Shown in pieces: positions 8,228-18,388 of a DNA stretch of 64,000 bases. Within the stretch, counting starts at the first letter, position 1; each line of letters opens with the position of its first letter. The notes under the pieces are model-generated. The model searched no databases. It worked only from the letters and a program-made list of their open reading frames with translations, and was not told the DNA's origin. A program made the position numbers and the translations under genes. The stretch is from Micromonospora sp. M71_S20 (GTDB lineage Bacteria > Actinomycetota > Actinomycetes > Mycobacteriales > Micromonosporaceae): assembly GCF_003664255.1 (NCBI RefSeq), contig NZ_RCCV01000001.1, positions 1,984,001 through 2,048,000 on the forward strand, given 5' to 3'.

Positions 8228-8829
8228 ATGCGGAGTGGGGTGCTGGTGTCGACCCGGACGCCGCTCGCCGGGGCGACGGGCAACGCCCTCGTGATGGGTG
8301 TGGCCGAGGTGAGCACGCCGCTCGGCTGGGTGCTGCTTCCGGGACTGCACGGCGTGTCCACCCGCCCCCGGGTGGACACGCTGGTCGCCGCCCGGGCGGC
8401 CGCCCTGCTGGCGGCGTCCGTGGTCGTCCCCGTCGTACCCGGGCGCGCCGACCCGTGGGCGCTCGGCGCCTCCGTGGCGAGCCTGGCCGCCGTACCGCTG
8501 CTGGCCTGGGCCAGGCGACGCCGCGAGGAGCGCGCGGTCGCCCGCGTGCCCGCGCCGCGCGACGTCGCGGTGTTCAGCATGCCCGCCGGCACGGGCCGCG
8601 CCACGTTGGCCGTCTGCCGCACCCCGGGGGAGGTCGCCGCGGCGGTACCGCTGCGCCGGGGCGGCCTGCGCGTCCTCGTCGGCGTGGTGCACGGCGCCAC
8701 CCTGGCCCGCCCGGAGCACACCCGGGCGCTGGAGTCGGCCTTCCGCGACGAGGCCCTGCGCGGCGGAGGATCGCTGCCGCGGATCGCCGGGCGTTGGTGG
8801 TCGACCTGCCGCCCGAGCGGCCCGCCTGA
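8228..8829 (+). pseudogene. Putative membrane protein gene with a late frameshift
   Basis: From the ATG at 8228 (an alternative ATG lies at 8216) the frame gives about 180 residues. Two hydrophobic segments (AARAAALLAASVVVPVV and PWALGASVASLAAVPLLAW) are followed by a soluble part containing RDVAVFSMPAGTGRATLAV and HTRALESAFRDEAL. Third-position GC collapses near 8765, where a different frame resumes good codon use as ADRRALVVDLPPERPA and stops at 8829. Without the shift the frame would run to 8956 into the amidohydrolase gene. Family unknown. It may be a decaying gene or contain one sequence error. Confidence 0.5.
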
Positions 8830-8918
8830 CCGCCGGCCCCGCCCGCCGCCATGCGCCGACATCCAGGTCGGTCTGCGGCGGGCGGCGGCCGGCCCCGGTC
8901 AACGGGCGGCGGGTCCGG

Positions 8919-10526
8919 TCAGCGCTGCCAGCGCACGACCCCGCCGACCACGGTGAGCGCCACCGTGAGGTCGCGCAGGTCCGCCGGCTCGACCCGGTAC
9001 GGATCGGTGGGCAGCGCGATGAAGTCCGCGAGCATCCCCGGGGTCAGCCGCCCCTTGAGGTGCTCCTCGTAGGAGGCGTACGCGCCGGCCTCGGTGAAGC
9101 AGCGCAGCGCCGTGTCGAGATCCACCCGCTCGTGCGGGTCCACGCCGCCGGGCGGGGTGCCGTCGGGCTGCTGCCGGGTCACCGCGGCGTGGATGCCGAA
9201 GAACGGATCCGGGTCCTCCACCGGGGCGTCCGAGCCGAACGCCACCGTCGCGCCGGCGTCCAGCAGGCTGCGCCAGGCGTACGAGGCGAGGTCCCGGCCG
9301 GCGAGCATCCGGCTGGTCAGGGGGATGTCGCTGGTGCAGTGGGTGGGCTGCATCGAGGCGGTCACGCCCAGCCGGGCGAGCAGCGGCACGTCGGCCGGGC
9401 GCAGGTGCTGGGTGTGTTCGATCCGGTGCCGCAGCCGCCGTACCGCCCCGGCGACCGTCGGGTTGGTGCGCGCCGACTCCTGCCAGTTGGCGTACGCCCG
9501 CAGCACCATCTGGTTCGCCGCGTCGCCGATGGCGTGCGCGGCGACGGCGATGCCGGCCCCGGCCGCCTTCGCCACCAGCCGCTCGAACTCCTCCGCCGGG
9601 GTGACCGCGATGCCGTGGTTGTGCGGCTCGCCCTCGTACGGCTCGGTCATCAGGCAGGTGTGCGAGCCGAGCGCCCCGTCGGTGAAGATCTTGACCGGGC
9701 CGGTGCTCAGCCAGCGGTTCCCGTCGCCGGTCGCCCAGCCGAGGTCGATCACCTCGTCCAACGCGGTCGACGGGATCGACTTGTGCACCCGCAGCGGCAG
9801 CTCGCCCCGGGCGTACAGGGTTTCGTAGGCGGCCCGGCAGTCCTGACCGTCGAGGTCGTGGATGCTGGTGAGGCCGACGGAGAGCAGCCGGGGCAGGTGG
9901 GTACGCAGCTGCGTGACCAGGTCGCCGGCGAGCGAGGAGCGCATGACGTCGTACGCCGCGTCCCCCGCCGCCTCCCGCAGGATGCCGGTCGGCTCGCCGC
10001 GTTCGTCGCGGACGATCTGCCCGCCGACCGGGTCGGGGGTGTCGGCGTCGATGCCGAGCCGCCGGAGGGCGGCCGTGTTGACCCAGGTGGTGTGCCCGTC
10101 GATGCTGGGCAGCACGGCGGGCCGGTCCGGGCAGACGCGGTCCAGCTCGGCCCGGGTCGGCTGCACCGGCCGGTCCCACTTGTGGCTGTCCCAGCGCCCC
10201 CCGAAGAGCCAGGCGTCGGGCGGCAGGGTGGCGGCGTGCCGCCCGATCCGGGTCAACGCCTCGTCGAGGCTCGTCGTGCCGCGCAGGTCCACCTGCTCCA
10301 GGCCGCGCACGTAGAGCGCAGAGTGGAGGTGGCTGTCGATCAGCCCGGGCAGCACGGCCATCCCGGCGAGGTCGACCCGGCGCGCCCCGGCGCCGGCGCG
10401 GTCGCGGCACTCGTCGGCGTCTCCGACGGCGACGATCCGCTCGCCGCGTACCAGCATCGCCTCGGCGTGTGGGCGGGCGGGGTCGAGCGTGTGGATCCGG
10501 GCGTTCTCGAAAACCGTACCGGTCAT
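8919..10526 (-). CDS. Amidohydrolase family 3 (YtcJ-like) metal-dependent hydrolase
   Basis: A cytosolic 535-residue member of the Amidohydro_3 group. Its members hydrolyse amide or related bonds with metal bound in a TIM barrel; the substrate cannot be told. The N-terminal beta-sandwich contains NARIHTLDP and VRGERIVAVGD. The metal motif is GLIDSHLH with His66 and His68. Later features include FTDGALGSHTCLMTEPYEGE, HAIGDAANQMVL (a metal-ligand His) and a barrel-end Asp in VAFGSDAPVEDPDPF. The ATG at 10524-10526 was chosen because the longer frame lacks homology. It is divergent from the sigma factor gene, with a TAGCAT box near 10562-10567 as a possible -10. Confidence 0.9.
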   Translation of the reverse strand: MTGTVFENARIHTLDPARPHAEAMLVRGERIVAVGDADECRDRAGAGARRVDLAGMAVLPGLIDSHLHSALYVRGLEQVDLRGTTSLDEALTRIGRHAATLPPDAWLFGGRWDSHKWDRPVQPTRAELDRVCPDRPAVLPSIDGHTTWVNTAALRRLGIDADTPDPVGGQIVRDERGEPTGILREAAGDAAYDVMRSSLAGDLVTQLRTHLPRLLSVGLTSIHDLDGQDCRAAYETLYARGELPLRVHKSIPSTALDEVIDLGWATGDGNRWLSTGPVKIFTDGALGSHTCLMTEPYEGEPHNHGIAVTPAEEFERLVAKAAGAGIAVAAHAIGDAANQMVLRAYANWQESARTNPTVAGAVRRLRHRIEHTQHLRPADVPLLARLGVTASMQPTHCTSDIPLTSRMLAGRDLASYAWRSLLDAGATVAFGSDAPVEDPDPFFGIHAAVTRQQPDGTPPGGVDPHERVDLDTALRCFTEAGAYASYEEHLKGRLTPGMLADFIALPTDPYRVEPADLRDLTVALTVVGGVVRWQR

Positions 10527-10665
10527 GGGCTGCCTGCTTCGACGGTCGGGCGGGGCCGTCCATGCTAGACAGCCCCCGGCGACGGGCGCGGTGGCACCCG
10601 GAGGTGGGACGTCGAAGAGGGCCACCACCGGGCCGCCTGCGGTACGCTGCCGACCAGTCACTACT

Positions 10666-10677
10666 ACGACCTGTCGT
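10666..10677. promoter_or_regulatory. Inverted repeat upstream of the ECF sigma factor gene
   Basis: ACGAC-CT-GTCGT is a perfect 5-bp inverted repeat in the segment CTACTACGACCTGTCGTGAT, about 50 bp upstream of the sigma factor start. The ACTAC/GTCGT spacing resembles operators of winged-helix metal or antibiotic repressors (BlaI/CopY type). The downstream genes are copper-related, but assigning a regulator is inference. Confidence 0.35.
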
Positions 10678-10727
10678 GATTGTCGTCGGGGCACCCGCTC
10701 TCCGGCGGCCCGACACGGAGGTGCCGG

Positions 10728-11294
10728 ATGGCTGACGACGCGGAACTGACCGCGTGGGCGCTGGCCGCCGGCCGGGGTGACCGGGCGGCCGCCGCCTGCT
10801 TCGTCCGGGCGACGCAGCAGCAGGTCCGCCGCTTCCTCGCCGCGTTGGTCGCGCCCCGCGAGGCGGACGACCTGACCCAGGAGACCTTCCTGCGGGCGAT
10901 GCGGTCGCTGCCGTCGTACGCCGGGCGCTCCTCGACGCGGACGTGGCTGCTCGCCATCGCCCGCCGGGTCGCGGCGGACCACGTCCGCACCGTGACGTCA
11001 CGGCCGCGCACGGTGCCGATGCCGGACGGGTACGACGTCCCCGACCCGGCGCGCAGCGGCTTCGACCGGCAGGTCGTGCTCGAACGCCTCATCGCGGCGT
11101 TGCCCAGGGACCGGCGGGAGGCGTTCGTCGCCACCCAGGTTCTCGGCCTGTCCTACGCCGAGGCCGCGGAGGTGTGCGGCTGCCCGGTGGGCACCATCCG
11201 CTCCCGGGTGGCCCGGGCCCGGGAGGATCTGGTCGCCGCCGTGCGCAGCTGGTCGGAGCCGGACACGGGCCGGGGCGGCGACGCCACCGGCTGA
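10728..11294 (+). CDS. ECF-type RNA polymerase sigma factor
   Basis: A 188-residue group IV sigma factor. Region 2 spans about residues 20-90 (EADDLTQETFLRAMRSLPSY and STRTWLLAIARRVAADHVR). Region 4 spans about residues 125-175 (LIAALPRDRREAFVATQVLG, then SYAEAAEVCGCPVGTIRSRV). The ATG at 10728 is preceded by GGAGG at 10716-10720. The next gene encodes a membrane protein with an anti-sigma zinc finger, and then CopC and CopD, so the sigma factor probably responds to copper or envelope stress and drives this unit. That role is inferred from context. Confidence 0.92.
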   Translation: MADDAELTAWALAAGRGDRAAAACFVRATQQQVRRFLAALVAPREADDLTQETFLRAMRSLPSYAGRSSTRTWLLAIARRVAADHVRTVTSRPRTVPMPDGYDVPDPARSGFDRQVVLERLIAALPRDRREAFVATQVLGLSYAEAAEVCGCPVGTIRSRVARAREDLVAAVRSWSEPDTGRGGDATG

Positions 11295-11381
11295 GCCGCC
11301 TGCCCGCCCTGACCTGCGGGAAGGCGATGGTCCAGGAAACTGCGCGGGAACCAACGACGGGTCCGGGACGACTACCGGTAC

Positions 11382-12134
11382 ATGGGGTGTGAGCAGTGGC
11401 GTGAGGTGCTGTCGGCGCAGTTGGACGGGGAGGAGACCGCCGCCGAGCGGACGGCGGTGGCGGCCCACCTGGCCGGCTGCGGCGGCTGCCGGACGTGGTA
11501 CGACCGGGCCACGGCGGTGACCCGCCGGGCCCGGCTGTCGGTCGCCGTCGCCGGTGACGACCGCACCGACGTCATCCTCGGCGCGCTTCCCATCCCCCCT
11601 CCGCGTCGCCGGCGGGAGCGGGTCGTGCTCACCCTGCGGGCGGTCCTGGGTCTGGTCGGGGCACTGCAACTCGTGCTCGGCCTGGCGCAGATCGGCCGCG
11701 GCGCGGCGAGCGCCCACGCGCACCCGGCCGGCGGGCTGATGTCGGGGCACCTGTGGCACGAGTCGGCGGCGTGGAACGTCGCTGTGGGCGCGGGTTTCCT
11801 CTTCGTCGCGGCCCGGCGCACGCCGCCGACCGGGCTGGTGCCGATGTTGAGCGCCTTCGTCGGCATGCTGGCGCTGCTGTCGGTCAACGACCTGCTGACC
11901 GGGCGGGTGGACACCGCCCGGCTGGTCAGCCACGGTTTCCTGCTCGCGGGCTACGTCATCGTCGTCGCCCTGTCCCGCCCGGGGCTGCGCCCCGACGGGC
12001 CGGCGCGGCGCAGCCGTCCGGACGAGCCCCGCTGGAGCCTGCCCGCCGACGAGCCCACGGAGTCGCCGGGGCTGCGGCTGCTCCCGTCGCCCTATCCCGG
12101 CTCCGCGCGCGTCTCCGACCGCCGCGCGGCCTGA
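11382..12134 (+). CDS. Membrane anti-sigma factor with zf-HC2 zinc finger
   Basis: A 250-residue protein, likely the anti-sigma partner of the upstream ECF factor. The N-terminus has the zf-HC2 pattern with HLAGCGGCRTW (His and two Cys as Zn ligands) after the acidic LDGEETAAER stretch. Four hydrophobic segments follow (about residues 84-104, 130-147, 152-172 and 185-200). The first inter-segment loop has SAHAHPAGGLMSGHLWHESA, rich in His and Met, which could sense a metal outside the membrane. The start is the ATG at 11382. The Pro/Arg-rich tail looks cytoplasmic. Confidence 0.85.
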   Translation: MGCEQWREVLSAQLDGEETAAERTAVAAHLAGCGGCRTWYDRATAVTRRARLSVAVAGDDRTDVILGALPIPPPRRRRERVVLTLRAVLGLVGALQLVLGLAQIGRGAASAHAHPAGGLMSGHLWHESAAWNVAVGAGFLFVAARRTPPTGLVPMLSAFVGMLALLSVNDLLTGRVDTARLVSHGFLLAGYVIVVALSRPGLRPDGPARRSRPDEPRWSLPADEPTESPGLRLLPSPYPGSARVSDRRAA

Positions 12135-12263
12135 CCGGACTCCGGCCCAGGTACCCGCCGAGTCGGGCCTTTCCCGGCCTTTCGCCGGGCCGCCCCGAGG
12201 GCGGCTGGCTCGGCCGCCAACCGCTCGGCTGACCACCACCACCATTCAGGAGAAGCACCAGAC

Positions 12264-12884
12264 ATGCACACCCGGTTCCGTCGCCCGACCGCCGCGGCCC
12301 TCGTCGCCGCCGCGCTGGCCGCCGCCGCACTGCTGCTAGTGCCGGCCGCCCCCGCCGCCGCGCACAACACGCTGCGGGCCGCCAGCCCCGCCGACGGCGA
12401 CCGCCTGACGACCCCGCCGACGCAGGTCACGCTGGAGTTCGCGCAGCGGCTCGACCCGGCCTTCACCACCATCGCGCTGACCGACGCCGCCCGGCGGAAG
12501 GTCCCCACCGGTGCGCCCGCCGTCGACGGAACCAAGGGCACGGTGGCCGTCGACGAGACGCTGGGCGAGGGCACCTACACCGTGGCCTACCGGATCGTCT
12601 CCGCCGACGGGCATCCCGTGCAGGGGTCGTACCGCTTCACCGTCGCCGGCAGCGTCGACACCGCCGGCGGGGCGACCGCCACCCCGCCGACCGCCGCGCC
12701 GACCGCCACCGCGCCGACCGCCACCGCCGCGCCGCCGGCCGCCGTGTCGGTCGGCCCCGCCGCCGCCTCCGCGACCGGCTCGGGCGGCCCCGGGACGGGC
12801 ACCGTGCTGCTGGCCGCCGGGGTCCTGGTGGCCGTCCTCGGCGGGGCCGCGCTGCTGCTGCGCCGGCGCCGCGAGGCCCGCTGA
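12264..12884 (+). CDS. copC: CopC-domain copper-binding protein, membrane-anchored
   Basis: A 206-residue exported protein. A signal peptide ends at about Ala33, leaving His34 as mature N-terminus. The CopC beta-sandwich spans about residues 34-128. His34, Asp115 and His117 (SADGHPVQGSYRF) match the His/Asp/His Cu(II) site known for CopC. A Thr/Ala/Pro-rich linker and a C-terminal membrane helix with an RRRR stop follow. AGGAG precedes the ATG. It stands between the anti-sigma gene and the copD gene, and probably hands copper to CopD. Confidence 0.93.
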   Translation: MHTRFRRPTAAALVAAALAAAALLLVPAAPAAAHNTLRAASPADGDRLTTPPTQVTLEFAQRLDPAFTTIALTDAARRKVPTGAPAVDGTKGTVAVDETLGEGTYTVAYRIVSADGHPVQGSYRFTVAGSVDTAGGATATPPTAAPTATAPTATAAPPAAVSVGPAAASATGSGGPGTGTVLLAAGVLVAVLGGAALLLRRRREAR

Positions 12885-12979
12885 CCGGCAGCACCCCGAC
12901 CCTCGAAGCCCCGGGACCGTGTCCCCGGGCCGCCCCCCGGACGCGAACCACCGCCCTCCCGAACCCAAGGGACACCGAC

Positions 12980-15166
12980 GTGCCAGACACCACCTCCCGC
13001 CCCGCCCAGCCCGTCCGGGGCCCGGGCGCCGACTCCGTGGCGACGACGGCGGGTGAAGCCGACGTGGACGACCGGCTTGCCGCCGTCGCACCGGTCGCGG
13101 CCACGCCCGGCCCCAACCTCCGTCCCGGCTCCCGGGGGCGTGGCGGGTGGCTCGTACCCGTCGCGGCCGTGGCGTCGGCGGTGGCCGTACTACTGCTCGG
13201 CCTGCGTGCCGGCGACGCGCTCGCGGTCGCGATCCCCGGGCTGCCCGACCCGGGGCCGGTCACGACGTGGGCGCTGCCCGTGGTCCGGCTGCTCGCCGAC
13301 GGCCTCGCCACCCTGACGGTCGGCATGGTGGTGACGGCGGCCTTCCTGCTGCCCGGCGACGGGCGCAGCGTCTCGGCGTACGGCTGGCTGCTGCTGCGCC
13401 GCGCGGGCGCGGCGGCGGCGGGCTGGGCGGCGGCCGCGGTGACGCTGATCGTGCTGACGGTCTCGGACCTGCTCGGCGTCCCGGTGGACGAACTCGGCGT
13501 CCCCACCGTGGTCAGCTTCGCCTCCTCGATCTCGCAGGGGCGGGCACTGCTGCTCCAGGCGGGGCTGGCGCTGGCGGTGGCGGTGCTGGCCCGGGTGGGC
13601 GTCTCACGCGGGCTCGCCGCCGCGACGGCGTTGATCGCGCTGGTCGGGGTGCTGCCGCCGGCGTTCACCGGGCACGCCGCCGGGGCCGGCAACCACCAGA
13701 TCGCGGTGTCCAGCCTCGCCCTGCACGTGCTGGCCGCCGCCCTCTGGGTCGGCGGGCTGGTGGCCTTGCTGATGGTCCGCCGCAGCCGGCAACTGGCCGA
13801 CGCCGCCGACCGGTACGGCCGCCTCGCCCTGGGCTGCTTCGTGGCCGTCGCGGTGAGCGGAACGGCCAACGCGGCCGTACGCCTCGGCGACGTGTCCCAG
13901 CTCTGGCAGTCCCGGTACGGCTGGCTGGTCCTCGGCAAGCTCGTCGCCCTGGCGGTCCTGGGCACCCTGGGCGCCGTGCACCGGTCGCGGACCCTGCCGG
14001 CCCTGCGCGCGGGCCGGCGCGGCGCGTTCGCCCGGCTGGCCGCCGGCGAGGTGGTCGTTTTCGCCGCCACCGTCGGGCTGGCCGTGGCGCTGTCCCGCAG
14101 CCCCACCCCGGTGGCGCAGGATCCGCTCGACGCCGACCCGATCACCGAGCTGCTCGGCTTCCCGATGCCCGCCGCGCCGACCCCGGAACGCCTGGTGGGC
14201 CAGCCGCTGCCGGACATGTTCTTCCTGACCCTCACCGTCCTCGGCATCGGCGGTTACCTGGCCGGGGTGTGGCGGCTGCACCGGGCCGGGCACCGCTGGC
14301 CGCTGGCCCGGACCGCGAGCTGGTCGGCCGGTCTGCTGCTGCTGGCCGCCGTCACCAACCTGGGCGTGGCCCGCTACGCGTACGTGCTGTTCAGCGCCCA
14401 CATGGTGCAGCACATGGTGCTGTCGATGCTGGTGCCGATCCTGCTCGTCGGCGGCGCCCCGGTCACCCTCGCGCTGCGCGCCCTGCGCCGCCCCACCGAC
14501 CCGCAGGTCCGTGGGGCCCGGGAGTGGCTGCTGCTGGCGCTGCACAGCCGGCCCGCGAGGCTGCTCACCCACCCCCTGGTCGCGCTGGGCATCTACGCCG
14601 GCAGCCTCTTCGGTCTCTACCTCAGCGACCTGCTCGGCACGCTGATGCGTTCCCACCTCGGGCACCTGGCCATGCTCACGCACTTCGTGGTCGCCGGGTA
14701 CCTGCTGTTCTGGGTGCTCATCGGGGTCGACCCGGGTCGGCCGAGGCTCGCCCACCCCCTCCTGGTGATCATCCACCTCGCGTCGATGATGGCGCACGGC
14801 TTCTTCGGCCTCGTGCTGATGCAGACCACCAGCCTCATCGCCCCGGACTGGTACGTCGCCGTCCACCCGGACTGGGCGTCGTCGCTGATGGAGGACCAGC
14901 GGCTGGGCGCGGGCATCGCCTGGGCGTTCGGGGAGATCCCCGCCGCGGTCGTCCTGGTCGTGCTGGTCCGCCAGTGGATCCGCGCCGACCGGCGGGAACA
15001 GGCCCGCCTCGACCGGGCCGCCGCCCGCGCCGAGGCCACCGGCGAGCCGGACGACCTGGCCCGCTACAACTCCTTCCTGGCCGCCGCCGGCCGCGCCGAT
15101 CCCACCACCCCTGATGGTTCCGCCGCCCCCGGCGACGGTCGGGTCCGGCGCGCGGGGCCCGACTGA
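12980..15166 (+). CDS. copD: CopD-CtaG fusion copper membrane protein
   Basis: A 728-residue polytopic protein. Residues about 60-385 are a CopD/YcnJ module (RALLLQAGLALAVAVLARVG, then SLALHVLAAALWVGGLVALL, then VAVSGTANAAVRLGDVSQLW). Residues about 410-680 are a CtaG-like cytochrome oxidase assembly module with FSAHMVQHMVLSMLVPILLV, GGAPVTLALRALRRP and SHLGHLAMLTHFVVAGYLLF, giving several membrane His and Met. The GTG start has AAGGGA upstream. Fused proteins of this kind occur in actinobacteria. The role inferred is copper uptake into the cell or supply to cuproenzymes. Confidence 0.92.
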   Translation: MPDTTSRPAQPVRGPGADSVATTAGEADVDDRLAAVAPVAATPGPNLRPGSRGRGGWLVPVAAVASAVAVLLLGLRAGDALAVAIPGLPDPGPVTTWALPVVRLLADGLATLTVGMVVTAAFLLPGDGRSVSAYGWLLLRRAGAAAAGWAAAAVTLIVLTVSDLLGVPVDELGVPTVVSFASSISQGRALLLQAGLALAVAVLARVGVSRGLAAATALIALVGVLPPAFTGHAAGAGNHQIAVSSLALHVLAAALWVGGLVALLMVRRSRQLADAADRYGRLALGCFVAVAVSGTANAAVRLGDVSQLWQSRYGWLVLGKLVALAVLGTLGAVHRSRTLPALRAGRRGAFARLAAGEVVVFAATVGLAVALSRSPTPVAQDPLDADPITELLGFPMPAAPTPERLVGQPLPDMFFLTLTVLGIGGYLAGVWRLHRAGHRWPLARTASWSAGLLLLAAVTNLGVARYAYVLFSAHMVQHMVLSMLVPILLVGGAPVTLALRALRRPTDPQVRGAREWLLLALHSRPARLLTHPLVALGIYAGSLFGLYLSDLLGTLMRSHLGHLAMLTHFVVAGYLLFWVLIGVDPGRPRLAHPLLVIIHLASMMAHGFFGLVLMQTTSLIAPDWYVAVHPDWASSLMEDQRLGAGIAWAFGEIPAAVVLVVLVRQWIRADRREQARLDRAAARAEATGEPDDLARYNSFLAAAGRADPTTPDGSAAPGDGRVRRAGPD

Positions 15167-15187
15167 GGGTGCCTCACGCGGCGCCGG

Positions 15188-15954
<767 letters not shown>

Positions 15955-15955
<1 letters not shown>

Positions 15956-17082
15956 CAGCCACGCACCTTCCGGCGGTGCAGCAGCACCACGAAGGCGGGC
16001 ACCCCGAGCAGCGCCGTCAGCACGCCGACCGGCAGCTCCCGGGGCGCGAAGAGGGTCCGCGCGGCGGTGTCCACCCAGACCAGGAAGATCGCCCCGGCGA
16101 GGACGACGACGGGCAGCAGGCGCCGGTGGTCCGCCCCGGTGAGGAACCGGGCGGCGTGCGGCAGGATCAGCCCGACGAAACCCACCGCGCCGCTGACGGC
16201 GACCAGCGCCGCGGTGAGCAGCGCGGTGGCGACCAGCAGCAGCCACCGGACCCGGGTGACGGGGACGCCGAGGGTCGCCGCGGCGTCCTCGCCGAAGGCG
16301 AAGGCGTTGAGCGTGCGGGCGTACGCCGCCACCAGGGCGAGCACGGCGGCCAGGACCGGCGCGGCCCAGGCCAGGGCGGCCCAGTCGACGCGGGCCAACG
16401 AGCCGGAGAGCCAGAACGTGATGCTCTGAGTGGCGTGCGGGTCGGCGACCCAGATGATGACGAACGAGGTCGCCGCCCCGCAGAGCTGCGCGACGGCCAC
16501 GCCGGCCAGCACCACCCTGGTGGGGGCCAGTGCCGCCCGCCGGCCGGCCACCGCGGCCACGACCGCGAACGCGGCCAGCGCCCCGGCGAAGGCGCCCCCG
16601 GTGAGCGCGGCGACCCCGCCGCCGAAGCCCAGGACGAGGACCGCGACCGCGCCGAGCGACGCCCCCGAGGAGACCCCGAGCAGGTACGGGTCCGCCAGCG
16701 GGTTGCGGGTGACGGTCTGCATCACCGCGCCGACGGCCGCCAGCCCGCCTCCCACGGCGGCGGCCCCGAGCACCCGGGGCAGGCGCAGCCGCCAGACGAT
16801 GTGCTCGCGCAGCGGCGGCACCTCGGCGTGCGGGAGTCCCAGCCGGTCGGCCACGACCGACCAGACCGTCGACACGGGAATGTCGGCCGGCCCGACGGTG
16901 ACGGCCACCCCGATCGACACGACCAGCCCGGCCAGCAGGGCGACCAGCAGCACCACCAGGCCGAGCGGGCTGGCCGTGCGGGCGCCGGCGGGGGCGACGC
17001 GGTCGGCGGACCCGGGGCCGGCGCGGCGGGTCGGGTCGGGGGCGGTGCGGCGAGCTGGTCCGGGGTCGGTGCGGCGGGCCAC
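15955..17082 (-). CDS. btuC: ABC transporter permease, BtuC/FecCD type
   Basis: A 375-residue inner-membrane permease with about 10 membrane segments from residue 43 onward. Family landmarks are HIVWRLRLPRVLGAAAVGGG, AVMQTVTRNPLADPYLLGVS and SGAVGFVGLILPHAARFLTG; the last carries the ATPase-coupling helices. The GTG at 17080-17082 begins 6 bp after the binding-protein gene. The long Arg/Pro-rich leader (residues 1-40) is atypical, and a shorter start would remove part of it. It works with the flanking ATPase and binding protein. Confidence 0.92.
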
Positions 17083-17087
17083 GGCGG

Positions 17088-18101
17088 TCAGCGGTCCGCC
17101 CCGGCGGGGAGCTGCGCCACGCCCGTGGCGAGCGCCTCGACGCCGAGCACGACGCGCACCCCGGCGGAGGTCGAGGAGAACGGGATGACGACGAACCGTT
17201 GCCGGGCCACCGCCGGCAGCTCCTTCAGGCCGGGGTGGCGGGTCAGGAAGGCCCGCTTCGCGGCGGCCGCGTCCCAGCCCGCGTCGACCAGCACGATCAC
17301 GCCGGGGTCGCGGTCCACGACCGCCTCCCAGCTGGTGTCGGCCCAGCCGCCGGTGAGGTCGCCGAACACGTTGCCCACCCCGACCGCCGACATGATCATG
17401 TTGGGGCTGCCGCAGCAGGCGCCCACGCTCGGGGCGTCGGTGCCGGCGTCCCACCAGAGCACGGACACGTCCCGCGCGCCGCCGATCCGGGCGGCGGCCG
17501 TGGCGATCCGGGCCCGCTGGTCGGCGATGAGCTTCTCGGCCCGCTCCGGCACCCCGAAGACGGCCGCCACCTCACGGATCTCGGCGAACACGTCCTCGAC
17601 GGTCAGCTTCGCCGGCCGGTGCTGCTTCGGGCACCCGGCGGGCGACAGGTACGTGCCGATGCCGAGCCCCGCGAGCGCGGCGCGGTCGCCGACGCCCTCG
17701 TCGCCGAAGGCGCTGTGGAACGAGGCGTAGACGAAGTCCGGCGCCGCCTCCAGCAGCTTCTCCTTCGCCGGGTACCTGTTTGACAGCACCGGCACGGCGG
17801 CGTACGCGGCGGCGTGCTCCGGCAGGATCGCGTCGTCCAGGTACGCCGTGCCGGCCATGCGGTCGGCGAGGCCGAGCGCCAGCATGATCTCCGTGGCGGG
17901 CTGGTTCAGGGTCACCGCCCGCTCGGGCGGGGCGGCGACGGTTACCGGCGTACCGCAGTTGGTCAGCGCGACCGGGGCTGCGGACGGCCGGGGCGTCGTG
18001 GCCGGGTCGTCCGTGGCGCAGCCGGCGAGCAGGACGACAAGGACGGACAGTGGCGCGGCAACGCGCCGGGACAGGGTGGACCGCACAGCGCGCACGCGCA
18101 T
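17088..18101 (-). CDS. btuF: Corrinoid-type ABC substrate-binding lipoprotein
   Basis: A 337-residue extracytoplasmic binding protein anchored by a lipobox (VVLLAGC, Cys28). The chain has the class III binding-protein arrangement: PPERAVTLNQPATEIMLALG, then APDFVYASFHSAFGDEG, and RDPGVIVLVDAGWD in the second lobe. The ATG at 18099-18101 follows a GGAAGG ribosome site within the short stretch between the riboswitch and the gene. Regulation by the cobalamin riboswitch makes B12 or a precursor corrinoid the likely ligand. From the protein alone a siderophore could not be excluded. Confidence 0.88.
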   Translation of the reverse strand: MRVRAVRSTLSRRVAAPLSVLVVLLAGCATDDPATTPRPSAAPVALTNCGTPVTVAAPPERAVTLNQPATEIMLALGLADRMAGTAYLDDAILPEHAAAYAAVPVLSNRYPAKEKLLEAAPDFVYASFHSAFGDEGVGDRAALAGLGIGTYLSPAGCPKQHRPAKLTVEDVFAEIREVAAVFGVPERAEKLIADQRARIATAAARIGGARDVSVLWWDAGTDAPSVGACCGSPNMIMSAVGVGNVFGDLTGGWADTSWEAVVDRDPGVIVLVDAGWDAAAAKRAFLTRHPGLKELPAVARQRFVVIPFSSTSAGVRVVLGVEALATGVAQLPAGADR

Positions 18102-18138
18102 CGGGACCGCCTTCCAACACCTCGTGGACGGGTCATCG

Positions 18139-18303
18139 CAGTGCCGTGGCCGGTCTCCTGGCTGACGGGAGGTGCGTCCGTGGCCGGCCTTCCCAGGCGG
18201 ATTACGCCCAGTGACCTCGTACGACGAGGGCCGCGAACTTCCCGATCACAGTGGCGAGGGCCGCACCGGTCTTCCACCGGCTTCCCGAGCACCACGGCAG
18301 CGT
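18139..18303 (-). promoter_or_regulatory. Cobalamin (adenosylcobalamin) riboswitch
   Basis: Read on the minus strand, the region holds the ordered cobalamin-aptamer elements. They are GGGAAGCCGGTGGAAGACCGG, then GCCACTGTGATCGGGAAG, then CACTGGGCGTAATCCGCCTG, and the B12 box GTCAGCCAGGAGACCGGCC (about 18147-18165). The outer stem is formed by GCCGTGG and CCACGGC (18292-18298 with 18143-18149). It ends about 40 nt before the btuF ATG, so control probably works on translation or by early termination of the btuFCD mRNA. Confidence 0.95.
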
Positions 18304-18388
18304 CACCCTAGCCGCCGACCGCCCCGAAAGTCACGTGACGAACACCGTCAGGGACTGTCCACCGAAGGCTGTCCGGAGGGTGCGCCGG

